The notes under the pieces: model-generated
Databases searched by the model: none
Told to the model about the DNA's origin: nothing
What the model saw: the letters and a program-made list of their open reading frames with translations, nothing else
Translations under genes and position numbers: made by a program
Shown: in pieces, positions 23,791 through 31,649 of the stretch
Layout of the letters: each line of letters begins with the position of its first letter
How positions within the stretch are numbered: position 1 is the stretch's first letter
NCBI GenBank assembly: GCA_018267545.1
Contig: JAFDYG010000526.1
Span: 1-44,718, forward strand
Direction of reading: 5' to 3'
From: Bacteroidota bacterium
GTDB taxonomy: Bacteria; Bacteroidota; Bacteroidia; Chitinophagales; Chitinophagaceae
Length of the DNA stretch: 44,718 nt

Positions 23791-24132
23791 ACAAGCAAGT
23801 TTCAGTAACAGTATCCTGTTAAGAGATCAATAGCCGAAGCAAATAATTGGGAAACAAGGATGGGCGTAAGTAAGATACAATCCAATAAAACGGATCGCGT
23901 ACCTGAAAGGTATATCGTCTCATAGAAGCGTTTGGGTTTAGAGTTAGGTGTAATGGTTAAACAGTGCGGGCAGGATTGTCGGACGAAGGTAAAGGAATGT
24001 CCCTCAATTTTCCTAACGGAAACCTAAATGTTTTTTCCACCAACCACTAGGTGTTTTTCTCTCAATCAATTATGAGCGAAAAATTCCCCCCAACCTATAA
24101 ACGAAGTAATCACGGACAGATATCCGCCCTCC
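23791..24132. other. Intergenic region upstream of the RHS operon
   Basis: No convincing gene in any frame. It must contain the promoter of the minus-strand RHS operon, but no clear TAnnTTTG/TTG pair could be picked out. The far end adjoins leader copy 1. Confidence 0.5.
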
Positions 24133-24422
24133 CCCGACACACCCCGTACCCCCTAAAGTTCCCTTTGCGGTATGCCTGCACCCCAGGACAACTGGGGTAA
24201 TTCATTGTCTCACAAAGCTAGGCCCCAGCCGTGCCACTAAGCCAAGGAACTACGCCATAAAACGGCGCAGAACATATCCTCATCACCTCCACCTACTTAA
24301 ACAGCATAACCTTTTTCATCCCCACCACCTACAGCATTTATTGCGTTCCTCCTTGGCCGTGGCCCGTCCTGGGACCTGCATGACGCGAGTCAATGAATTT
24401 ACTCACGACTCAAAAAAAGGTT
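24133..24422 (+). ncRNA. Structured leader RNA candidate, copy 1
   Basis: ~290 bases, repeated at 25450-25739 with high identity and ending exactly at the next ATG. Nested helices can be drawn: CCCAGGAC (24182-24189) with GTCCTGGG (24366-24373); GCCAC (24233-24237) with GTGGC (24359-24363); GCCAAGGAAC (24241-24250) with GTTCC and TTGGC (24346-24357, 3-base bulge); a small hairpin CGCC...GGCG near 24253-24267; and a start-proximal stem GAGT...ACTC in 24387-24405. CTGGGG (24192-24197) could instead pair with CCCCAG just upstream or near 24223, suggesting a switch. Differences between copies keep pairing: CGGC to CGGT (wobble), and GAGT/ACTC to GAGA/TCTC (covariation). Not a tRNA, rRNA or any riboswitch I recognise. 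Confidence 0.6.
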
Positions 24423-25382
24423 ATGAAAAGAAAAAGACAGAAAACAGACACCGAAGCAGAAAAGGCCCTCAGGCGCGAGGACGACCGCCTCTGGAAATCG
24501 ATCCTCGAAGAAGTATTCGAAGATTTCCTAAGATTCTTCTTTCCAAGCGCAGATAAGATCTTCGACTTCAGCAAAGGATTCGAATATCTCGACAAGGAGC
24601 TAACGGAAATCTATCCCGACCCTGAGGAAAAGTTAACAGGAAGAGTAGTGGATAAGCTGGTCAAAGCCTATCACTGGAACGGCAAAGAAGATTGGATCCT
24701 GGTCCACGTAGAGGTACAAAGCCAGAAGCAACCGGAGTTTTCAAAACGGATGTATCAATACCACTCCCTTCTCTCGAATCGTTTCGACCGTCCGATCACA
24801 TCGATTGCCGTCTTTACATTCGAAGACGGAAAGAAAACTTCTCCCATCTATGAATCCAGCTTCGCCGGGACATCGGTTGTCTTCAAGTACAATGCGCTGA
24901 ACATTTTCGACTTTACAGACGACGAGCTAAAAGAAAGCTCCAACGTCTTCGCCCTCGTCGCGCTGGTCGCTAAAAAAGCGCTGCTTCAGGGAAAGGTTGC
25001 CGACAGGGAGCTCCTGGATGAAAAGCTGGCGCTCGCAAGGCTTCTCTACGAAAAAGGGTACTTTACTAAAGATAAGCTCCAGAAAATCGGGGCGTTTCTC
25101 AACAACTATGTAAGGTTTGAAAACCGGAAAATGAATCGTATCTTTACAAAGCGATTCGATACTATAACAAATAAAAAGAACAGTATGGGTATCATGGAAA
25201 CACTGGCCGTCATTGCCAAAGAAAAAGGTATCGAAGAAGGCATTGAAAAAGGCCGCGAAACGCGTGAAATAGAAATCGCAAGGAACCTCATCACCAACGG
25301 AAAGTTTTCCGATGAAGATATAGCTTCCGCCACAGACATCCCCCTCAAAGTCATACGAAGAATGCGCAAAGAAGCAAAATAA
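24423..25382 (+). CDS. Rpn-like PD-(D/E)XK nuclease/transposase-family protein
   Basis: 319 residues. The ATG at 24423 was preferred over an in-frame ATG 30 bases earlier because the duplicated leader ends at the same place before the gene at 25740. The family pattern is clear: LEEVFEDFLRFFFPSADKIF, GFEYLDKELTEIYPDPEEK, then the nuclease core VVDKLVKAYHWNGKEDWILV (Asp) and HVEVQSQKQPEFSKRMYQYH (E-V-Q), with RPITSIAVF after it. The end has EKGIEEGIEKGRETREIEIA and a short helical DNA-binding-like tail (ATDIPLKVIRRMRKEAK). Such proteins (YhgA/Rpn type) cut DNA and can promote recA-independent recombination; many are multicopy. A strong terminator follows at 25401. Lying between the two leader copies is unusual. 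Confidence 0.85.
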   Translation: MKRKRQKTDTEAEKALRREDDRLWKSILEEVFEDFLRFFFPSADKIFDFSKGFEYLDKELTEIYPDPEEKLTGRVVDKLVKAYHWNGKEDWILVHVEVQSQKQPEFSKRMYQYHSLLSNRFDRPITSIAVFTFEDGKKTSPIYESSFAGTSVVFKYNALNIFDFTDDELKESSNVFALVALVAKKALLQGKVADRELLDEKLALARLLYEKGYFTKDKLQKIGAFLNNYVRFENRKMNRIFTKRFDTITNKKNSMGIMETLAVIAKEKGIEEGIEKGRETREIEIARNLITNGKFSDEDIASATDIPLKVIRRMRKEAK

Positions 25383-25400
25383 AGCAAAGTCATCCTCTTC

Positions 25401-25433
25401 AAGGGACCGTCCACAAGACGGTCCCTTTTTTTT
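25401..25433 (+). terminator. Rho-independent terminator of the Rpn-like gene
   Basis: AAGGGACCGTC, loop CACAA, GACGGTCCCTT followed by a run of T. It ends transcription before leader copy 2, so copy 2 must have its own promoter. Confidence 0.9.
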
Positions 25434-25449
25434 CTCATTCGTCCTTCCC

Positions 25450-25739
25450 CCCGACACATCCTCGTACCCGTAATTTGTCTCTTTACGGTATGCCTGCACC
25501 CCAGGACAGCTGGGTTAATTCATTGTCTCACAAAGCTAGGCCCCAGTCGTGCCACTAAGCCAAGGAACTACGCCATAAAACGGTGCAGAACACATCCTCA
25601 TCACCTCCACCTACTTAAACGGCACAACCTTTTTCATCCCCACCACCTACCCCATTTATTGCGTTCCTCCTTGGCCGTGGCCCGTCCTGGGACCTGAAAA
25701 GGCGAGACAATAAATTTCTCACGACTCAAAAAGACAGTT
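25450..25739 (+). ncRNA. Structured leader RNA candidate, copy 2
   Basis: Same element as 24133-24422. The same long-range helices are present (CCCAGGAC 25500-25507 with GTCCTGGG 25684-25691; GCCAC/GTGGC; GCCAAGGAAC/GTTCC-TTGGC). Changes relative to copy 1 fall in loops, produce G-U pairs, or exchange T-A for A-T in the stem before the start codon. It precedes a gene unrelated to the one behind copy 1. Confidence 0.6.
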
Positions 25740-26075
25740 ATGAAAAAGGCAATCAAAAGAGACACCAACACGCTCAAAGAAGCACTCCGCGACCTCAACC
25801 GCTACGACCTCAGAGACTATCTGAAGATCCTCGGGCACGAACCGCTCGGAACCTCCGGCCACGCAACCTACTATCGCTCCCCCTTCGACATCCACGGCAA
25901 GGACTACATGATAGTAAACCACTACAACAACGCGTTCCTGGACCTCCACCGAAATGCAAAAGGGAAGCTCACCGACTTCGCCTGCGCGCTCTTCGACGTC
26001 TCGCCCGAGAAGCTCTGCAAAAACATCGCATTCTACAGACTCCACGAGCTGATGTCCGAAGAAAGTCCGGCTTAA
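25740..26075 (+). CDS. Orphan CHC2-like primase zinc-domain protein lacking the zinc ligands
   Basis: 111 residues, no signal peptide or membrane segment. The run LRDYLKILGHEPLGTSGHA, YYRSPFDIHGKDYMIV, NNAFLDLHRNAKGKLTDFAC, LFDVSPEKL follows the layout of the CHC2 domain at the front of DnaG-type and mobile-element primases (YxSPF...PSF..., WYDFG..GG...DF). The zinc-binding Cys/His set is not conserved and no Toprim or helicase part follows, so it cannot be a working primase alone. It could be a relic, or a small DNA- or RNA-binding protein. It is preceded by leader copy 2 and followed at once by a strong terminator, so it is a single-gene unit. Confidence 0.6.
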   Translation: MKKAIKRDTNTLKEALRDLNRYDLRDYLKILGHEPLGTSGHATYYRSPFDIHGKDYMIVNHYNNAFLDLHRNAKGKLTDFACALFDVSPEKLCKNIAFYRLHELMSEESPA

Positions 26076-26080
26076 AATCA

Positions 26081-26114
26081 AAGAGAGGGTTCGCAACGAA
26101 CCCTCTCTTTTTTT
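26081..26114 (+). terminator. Rho-independent terminator
   Basis: AAGAGAGGGTTCG, loop CAA, CGAACCCTCTCTT followed by T-run. It closes the CHC2-like gene; the minus-strand kinase gene ends ~30 bases further on, so it may serve both. Confidence 0.9.
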
Positions 26115-26144
26115 ATTCCTGCTCTGGTCCACAAAACATCCAGT

Positions 26145-27371
26145 CTAAAGCGGCAATATAATCAAAAGCATCGTCCCCTCCCCAGGCGTAATCACCCCTC
26201 CATGCAGCCTCACAATCTTCCTCGCCTGCGCCATCTCCATATCCAACCCGAGCCCCTCCCCCCTCGGCCCCCTCCGATGCGTAATCTCGAACATCTTCTC
26301 CGACCGATAATACTCAACCGCAGAAGTATTGTCCCTATATTCAATCCTGCAATACTGCTTCTCCGGATGAAGAAACGAATGCCCCCATATCTCCTCAGCG
26401 GCCAATATCTTCGAAGCGACACCAATGCTCAATTCACCGCCTCCATCCCGACGCGCAACGCTCCCCCTGACCAGGATCCGGAACAGCTGCTCCAGCAGAC
26501 GCGTAATACCCGTCACCGCATGCGGCAGATCGATCTCCAAATCAGGATACTCACCCTGAAACTGCTCGACCGGCATCAGCGCATTGCTAAACGCATCCTC
26601 CAACCTCACCTGGCTAAACGAAACATTCGAAAGGTCCAAACTCGTAAAGTCCGTTATATCCCTGATAATAGCCGAAGCATCGCTCGCCAGCCTGTTGATC
26701 TTAAAAGCCGTCTCCCTCACCCTCTCAGGCTGCTGCTGGGCCGCCGAGCTAAGAATAAGATCCGAAAACAACCTGATCTTCCGAAGCGGCTCCTGAAGCG
26801 TATGATTCGACAAATGCCGATACTGAGCCAGCTCATCCCTATAATTCCTGATCTGGATACTCGAAATCTTCTGCTCATTCTTCATCGCCGACAGCTGATG
26901 AAGCGAGCTGATATGAAAGGATAATAGCTCCGCAAAAAGCGTGAAAAGCCCAACCGTCTCCGGATTATTCAGCTTCGCCGGCCTCGGGTCGATCGCGCAC
27001 AGCGTCCCGAAAAACTCGCCGTTCTTCAAAAAAATCGGAATGGAAATATAGCTCTTGAAACCATACTGAAGCGGCGTATGATGCCGGCAAAAATGAGCAT
27101 CCGAATCAACGTCATCGATAATAACAGCCCGACCGCTATCCCTTATCTCGTCACAAATCGTGGACTTGACCTCCAGCTCGCCCCCCGCCTTAAGCCCAAA
27201 ATCAATTTCATCCCTTACACCACACGCAATCCAGCGATCCCGGGTTACCTTGGCGACTGCCGCGAAACCCATACCCGTAGTACGGCAGATAACTTGCAGC
27301 ATTTGGTCGATAATGGGCAGCCCACCGACAAGGCGGACTTCCTGGCGAAGCAGTTCTTCAGTCATAAGCAT
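26145..27371 (-). CDS. GAF-domain sensor histidine kinase
   Basis: About 408 residues from the ATG at 27371; an in-frame TTG at 27395 is an alternative. Residues ~20-165 are a GAF domain (MLQVICRTTGMGFAAVAKVT, YGFKSYISIPIFLKNGEFFG, TLCAIDPRPAKLNNPETV), the type often found in cytoplasmic sensors. A HisKA-like helix follows with the phospho-acceptor in SNHTLQEPLRKI. The ATPase domain is degenerate in its N box (LLEQLFRILVRGSVA) but keeps a glycine-rich segment near the end (GEGLGLDMEMAQARKIVRLH). There is no membrane segment. No response regulator is adjacent. Its signal is unknown. Confidence 0.8.
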   Translation of the reverse strand: MLMTEELLRQEVRLVGGLPIIDQMLQVICRTTGMGFAAVAKVTRDRWIACGVRDEIDFGLKAGGELEVKSTICDEIRDSGRAVIIDDVDSDAHFCRHHTPLQYGFKSYISIPIFLKNGEFFGTLCAIDPRPAKLNNPETVGLFTLFAELLSFHISSLHQLSAMKNEQKISSIQIRNYRDELAQYRHLSNHTLQEPLRKIRLFSDLILSSAAQQQPERVRETAFKINRLASDASAIIRDITDFTSLDLSNVSFSQVRLEDAFSNALMPVEQFQGEYPDLEIDLPHAVTGITRLLEQLFRILVRGSVARRDGGGELSIGVASKILAAEEIWGHSFLHPEKQYCRIEYRDNTSAVEYYRSEKMFEITHRRGPRGEGLGLDMEMAQARKIVRLHGGVITPGEGTMLLIILPL

Positions 27372-27521
27372 AGAAGGGTCAAAACGTCCTCTCAAAAATA
27401 CCCTCTTTTCCGAAAAATTTAAGTAAAAACCGACTCATGAGAACCCTTACAGGATATAATCTTACCCCTGGACAACATCGAAGGAGCCCGCCATCTCACC
27501 GACCCGGCCGTTAACCCTCCA

Positions 27522-28454
27522 CTAAGGCAGCCTATACCGCTGGAAAAAATCCGACATCAAATCCGTCGCATTCAAAGCCGTCGAAGGCGCGTCCGCCTGC
27601 CAGCGCGGCTTCAGCCCCCCAGGCCAGGAATGCCCCCCATCCTGCGTTAGATACAGGTCGATCGCCACATTCCCATCCTTCCCCGTCCACTCCGTCTTCG
27701 AATAATTCCCTCCTTCGCTAACCAGCGGCGGCGTGTCACACGAATCCAGTACCGTCCAAACCTTCATCGTCGAATCCACGGGAGTGAAGTAATGTGAAGC
27801 CATCCCATACCTTCCATTATAAGGCACCTTCGTATCCAGCGCGGAGTGAATATGCAGTATCGGCACCACCCTCGATGGCTGACACGGCGACGACACCATC
27901 AGCGTCCCGCTCACCGAAGTAATCGCCGCAATCTTATCGGACAGATCACAAGCCAGCGTATAAGCCATCATCGCTCCATTCGACATGCCTGCGACATATA
28001 CCCGCTTGGGGTCCACCTTGTAATTAGCCACCAGCTGGTCGATAAGAACTCTGATAAAATGAACATCATTGACCCCGTTATCCTGCGCCACTGGACAGCA
28101 GGTCCCCGTATTCCAGCTTCGCAGGTGCGCGGGACCGTTGCTTTGTATCCCCTCCGGGTAAACGACCACCCACCCGTTCACATTTCCCTTCTCCGTCACT
28201 CCATAGTCATGCTCCGCCTGATCCGCGCTGCCGCCAAACCCATGCAACATGATCACCAGCGGCAGACCCGACGTGTCGTAATAATTAGGAGGAAGGTCCA
28301 GCGTATAGGTCCTCGTCCACCCATCCAGGTTCATGCTTGCTTTAAAACGATAGGACTTGTCTCCCCCGCCCTTCTGGCAATTAGCGAAAAACAGCGGTAA
28401 TACACAAAGGCACAGCCATGCTCCCTGTCTCGAGATTCTTTCTAGCATAATCAT
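27522..28454 (-). CDS. Lipoprotein esterase, PHB depolymerase/LpqC-like
   Basis: 310 residues from MIMLERISRQ; the longer upstream frame is basic and unlike a protein of this family. A lipobox (LFFANC, Cys26) marks an outer-envelope lipoprotein. The alpha/beta-hydrolase features are present: oxyanion segment LVIMLHGFGGSADQ, nucleophile in GMSNG (Ser158), acid in HSALDTKVPYNG (Asp207) and His275 in DGGHSWPG. Proteins of this type hydrolyse short polyesters or act as feruloyl/acetyl xylan esterases. It is a single gene divergent from the LytS-type gene. Confidence 0.85.
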   Translation of the reverse strand: MIMLERISRQGAWLCLCVLPLFFANCQKGGGDKSYRFKASMNLDGWTRTYTLDLPPNYYDTSGLPLVIMLHGFGGSADQAEHDYGVTEKGNVNGWVVVYPEGIQSNGPAHLRSWNTGTCCPVAQDNGVNDVHFIRVLIDQLVANYKVDPKRVYVAGMSNGAMMAYTLACDLSDKIAAITSVSGTLMVSSPCQPSRVVPILHIHSALDTKVPYNGRYGMASHYFTPVDSTMKVWTVLDSCDTPPLVSEGGNYSKTEWTGKDGNVAIDLYLTQDGGHSWPGGLKPRWQADAPSTALNATDLMSDFFQRYRLP

Positions 28455-28665
28455 AAGTTTTATTGAAAGAATAAGACACAAAAAAGACAGCAGAATCGAT
28501 CTCATCCCGACAAAACGGGCGAATCGATGAACGAACCGGCCACACCCCCCTCCTTCAGGCACGCCCCGCCCAACCCAATTTCCCTCCCTGCCCGCTTTAT
28601 CCTGCTTTTTGACCGCCTCACCCTGATTTTCACAAAAACACCAAAAAAACCGGGACTTTTGCACC

Positions 28666-29682
28666 ATGCAGAAGCGGTATAATCTCAAGGCGGGCCTGAT
28701 TTTTTCGGTAACCATCGCCCTGCTGGCGACAGTATTGCCCAGGGCCATCCGTTTTGAAGCCGCCCGGCCCATCACCACCATCATCAGCTTCGCCTACCTG
28801 TCCTTCATGCTCTTCTTCTACTGGACCGCACACCACTTTTTCCTCATAACCTTTACTTCCGGTTCGCTCACTCACCGGTGGATCAAGGCGGCGGCAAGCA
28901 TCCTCTCCAGCGTGCTCATCGTCTCCCTCGCCATCTACCTCCTCAAAATCGCCAGCCGTTTCCCACTCGACCGAAATCCCAATAGCACCATTCCGGATCA
29001 GCAGGCGTTCTTTATCCGCCTCTTCCGGGGAACCATCATCAGCGCCCTCACCTACTTCGCCGTCTTTTACTACCGGATGCTGCTCATGCTCCAGCAGTCC
29101 CGGCTGGAAAACGAATACCTCAAGCAGGAAAATCTCCAGGCCCATATTTCGACACTCCGTCAGCAGATAAGCCCGCACTTCCTGTTCAACTCTCTCAATA
29201 CACTCTCGACCCTCTCGAACGAGGAGCTCGTAAAAAACTATATCCTGAAAATGAGCGACGTCTACCGCTATGTCCTCCATCACCAGGAACAGCAGCAGGT
29301 ACCCGTATGCGAAGAGCTGACCTTCATCCGGTCCTATATTTATATCCTCGAATCCCGTTTCGAAGACGCCCTGCAGATCGACATCGACGTATCTCCCGCA
29401 TACCTGAACAGGAAGATTATTCCATTCGCGCTTCAGCTCCTGGTCGAAAACGCGACCAAACATAATTCCGTATCCTACAAGCATCCCCTAAACATATCCA
29501 TCTACTGCCGGGATGAAAAGCTCGTCGTCGAAAACGACCTGCGGCCCAGGGCAACTATCGAACACTCCTCCGGGACAGGCCTCCACAACCTTGCCCGGCG
29601 CTACCGGCTGACCACCGGTCAGGAAATTACCATCACCCGGAACGACTCGAAATTTAAAGTCGAAATACCCTTCCTGCCATGA
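28666..29682 (+). CDS. LytS-type sensor histidine kinase
   Basis: 338 residues. Four hydrophobic segments fill residues ~10-145, then a short coiled coil (QQSRLENEYLKQENLQAHI) leads to the His_kinase domain with the hallmark QQISPHFLFNSLNTLSTL (phospho-His) and the ATPase domain with LQLLVENATKHN and GTGLHNLARRY. Such kinases pair with LytTR response regulators; the next gene, overlapping by 4 bases, is one. The stimulus cannot be read from the sequence. Confidence 0.9.
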   Translation: MQKRYNLKAGLIFSVTIALLATVLPRAIRFEAARPITTIISFAYLSFMLFFYWTAHHFFLITFTSGSLTHRWIKAAASILSSVLIVSLAIYLLKIASRFPLDRNPNSTIPDQQAFFIRLFRGTIISALTYFAVFYYRMLLMLQQSRLENEYLKQENLQAHISTLRQQISPHFLFNSLNTLSTLSNEELVKNYILKMSDVYRYVLHHQEQQQVPVCEELTFIRSYIYILESRFEDALQIDIDVSPAYLNRKIIPFALQLLVENATKHNSVSYKHPLNISIYCRDEKLVVENDLRPRATIEHSSGTGLHNLARRYRLTTGQEITITRNDSKFKVEIPFLP

Positions 29683-30455
29683 GAGTCCTGATAATAGAAG
29701 ACGAAAGAAAAGCCGCCCGGGAACTGCAATTCCTGATCCTGTCGCTCAGACCCGAATGGACCATTGTAGACATCCTCCCCTCTGCCGGCGACGCTATCAA
29801 ATGGCTCGACGCCAATAAACCACCCGACCTTCTCTTCAGCGATATCCAGCTCGCCGACGCAGATTGCTTCCAGATCTTTAAAAAGGTGAAAGTAACCTGT
29901 CCCGTCATCTTCTGCACCGCATACGACGAATACGCCATCAGGGCATTCGAAACCAACAGCATCGACTACCTGCTGAAACCTGTCGACAGAACCCGGCTGG
30001 AAAAGTCACTCTCAAAGCTCGATACACTCCGGAGCGCCCTCACCACCCCTCAACCCAGTCCGGGCCTCGACATAGCCGCGCTCATCGACAGCCTCAAAGC
30101 ACCCATTCCCAAAACCATCCTCGTCCATCACAAAGAGAAGATCATCCCCATTAGCTATTCAGACATCGCCTTCTTCTATTACTCACAGGGAACGGTCACG
30201 ATCAGGCTCGACAGCGGCCCCTCCTATCATATCACCCAGCCCATCGACGAAATAGAAGCCGCCTCCGACCCGCGGCTCTTCTACCGCGCAAACCGCCAGT
30301 TCCTCATCAACCGCCATTCCATTCGCAGCATCGAAAAATTCTTTGCCCGTAAGCTCGTGGTCAGGCTCAACGTAGAAACTCCCGAAACCCTCGTCGTCAG
30401 CAAAGCCAAGGCCGGCGACTTCCTGAGCTGGCTGGAAAAAGGCACGTCACGCTAA
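29679..30455 (+). CDS. LytTR-family response regulator
   Basis: 258 residues. The receiver domain has acidic residues E7/D8, phospho-acceptor Asp55 (LLFSDIQLADAD), Thr in FCTAYDEYAI and Lys in YLLKPVDR. A linker of ~30 residues leads to a LytTR DNA-binding domain (~150-250) with IPISYSDIAFFYYSQGTVTI, FYRANRQFLINRHSIRSIE and KLVVRLNVETPETLVVSKAK. It overlaps the LytS gene by 4 bases, so the pair is one operon. Targets are unknown. Confidence 0.92.
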   Translation: MRVLIIEDERKAARELQFLILSLRPEWTIVDILPSAGDAIKWLDANKPPDLLFSDIQLADADCFQIFKKVKVTCPVIFCTAYDEYAIRAFETNSIDYLLKPVDRTRLEKSLSKLDTLRSALTTPQPSPGLDIAALIDSLKAPIPKTILVHHKEKIIPISYSDIAFFYYSQGTVTIRLDSGPSYHITQPIDEIEAASDPRLFYRANRQFLINRHSIRSIEKFFARKLVVRLNVETPETLVVSKAKAGDFLSWLEKGTSR

Positions 30456-30594
30456 AAACCCCGCTAGCCAACGCCTCCCACTCCACATCCTCCGCCCGCT
30501 TCGTCTCCCAATTTGTCCGTTTGAACCGCTTCCCCCCCCACTATCCCGCCAAATACTCGTCACATTTGTATTAGAAAACAAAAAATAATAAGTA

Positions 30595-30861
30595 ATGAAA
30601 AAACTAATCTTACCCGCAATGATCGCGCTCCTCAGCCTGTCCGCCAGGACAGCCGAAGCGCAGGTAAAAGTCGACTTCCACGTCGGCGTTCCCCTTAGAC
30701 CCATGGTAGCCGCACGCCCCGCACCCGTCATAGTCGTTCGGCCTCTACCCCGTCCCGTGATAGTCGTAAGACCCCGGCCAGTCGCAATAGTCCGTCCCGC
30801 AGTCGTTGTCCGCCCTGCCCCCATAGCAATCAGACCCGCCCGCCACGTCGTCATTTACTAA
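30595..30861 (+). CDS. Small exported Val/Arg/Pro-repeat protein
   Basis: 88 residues with signal peptide (ending TAEAQ). After a short VKVDFHVGVPLRP start, the mature protein consists of degenerate VVRP/PVIVVRP/IAIRP repeats, strongly basic and free of acidic residues after residue 30. It could bind polyanions or the cell wall, but no family is recognised. It is 19 bases upstream of the next small exported protein, so they may be co-expressed, and it lies behind the LytS/LytTR pair. Confidence 0.65.
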   Translation: MKKLILPAMIALLSLSARTAEAQVKVDFHVGVPLRPMVAARPAPVIVVRPLPRPVIVVRPRPVAIVRPAVVVRPAPIAIRPARHVVIY

Positions 30862-30879
30862 TCCAATAAAACACCTAAA

Positions 30880-31254
30880 ATGAAACACATATTCATCATA
30901 CTAAGCATCCTCATCTCAACCCTCGCCGCGTCCGCACAATCCGACAGCCTCCGCACAGCCGAAGGCCGTGCCACTGCACTGACCGAAAAGATGAAAACCC
31001 GCCTCTCGCTGACCGACGACCAATCTCCCCAGGTACAATCCATCAACCTCAAATACGCTGAAAAAAACGAGGAAATCTTCAAAGGCTCTCAAGGCAAATT
31101 CGCCAAATTCCGCGCCCTCCAGTCCTCCCAAAAAAGCAAGAACAAGGAAATGAAAGCCATCCTCGACAAGGACCAGTACAAGAAATACGAAGAGATGGTC
31201 GAAGAAATGAAAGAAAAGACAAGAGAACAATATAAAAACAGGTCCAACTCCTAA
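30880..31254 (+). CDS. Small exported helical protein, Spy/CpxP-like
   Basis: 124 residues with signal peptide (ending ASAQ). The mature part is helical and very charged: ALTEKMKTRLSLTDDQSPQV, INLKYAEKNEEIFKGSQ and a Lys/Glu-rich tail (KYEEMVEEMKEKTREQ). The LSLTDDQ motif resembles the LTxxQ pattern of Spy/CpxP-type periplasmic chaperones and of DUF4890-like proteins in this phylum. A role in envelope stress is plausible but not shown. Confidence 0.7.
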   Translation: MKHIFIILSILISTLAASAQSDSLRTAEGRATALTEKMKTRLSLTDDQSPQVQSINLKYAEKNEEIFKGSQGKFAKFRALQSSQKSKNKEMKAILDKDQYKKYEEMVEEMKEKTREQYKNRSNS

Positions 31255-31264
31255 ATAGAATACT

Positions 31265-31553
31265 ATGAATAAACCGCACGCTCTTTTCCACAACCGGAGC
31301 ATGCCTTCCTGCTCTATCATTGCCGAAGATCTACCGTTTCCACTCCCTGCTGCTCCGGGTTGAAGACTTGCTGTCACACTATGACAGGGTGAGAAAGGCC
31401 GGCGTATGGATCCTTCATCCGCCGGCCGATCATCCCTATGGGGAACGACAATATACCGCAGTCGACCTGGGCGGCCATCGCTGGACCTTCTCCCAGTCCA
31501 TCGCCGACCTGGCGCCCGAAGACTGGGGCGGGACAAGCTCCCAATCTTTCTAA
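31265..31553 (+). pseudogene. Glyoxalase/VOC-family protein, broken
   Basis: Two pieces of one VOC (PhnB/bleomycin-resistance-like) gene. From ATG 31265 one frame reads MNKPHALFHNRSMPSCSII, the usual start of this family, and then degenerates and stops near 31357. In another frame from about 31320 the C-terminal half is intact: FHSLLLRVEDLLSHYDRV, ILHPPADHPYGERQYTAVD, LGGHRWTFSQSIADLAP. About 50 residues between the halves are missing, so a deletion with frameshift destroyed the gene. Confidence 0.7.
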
Positions 31554-31621
31554 AAATTTTCTGATAGCACCTATCATTTTTATAACCTTCCTCAATCCCA
31601 AAACCTCACATGCATTAAATC

Positions 31622-31629
31622 TATCTTTG
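31622..31629 (+). promoter_or_regulatory. Bacteroidota-type -7 element
   Basis: TATCTTTG fits TAnnTTTG and lies 21 bases before the ATG of the thioredoxin-like gene at 31650. No good -33 TTG box is seen at the right distance, so the call is moderate. Confidence 0.4.
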
Positions 31630-31649
31630 CCTCTTCTAAACCACGTCAC

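Noticed and set aside
24133-24422. tRNA or tmRNA within the duplicated leader
   Set aside because: No cloverleaf with a 7-bp acceptor stem or T-loop TTC motif can be drawn; the helices seen are long-range and end near a start codon.
28455-28784. N-terminal extension of the esterase gene
   Set aside because: The extra residues are basic and low in coding signal; the lipobox requires the start at 28454 or 28448.
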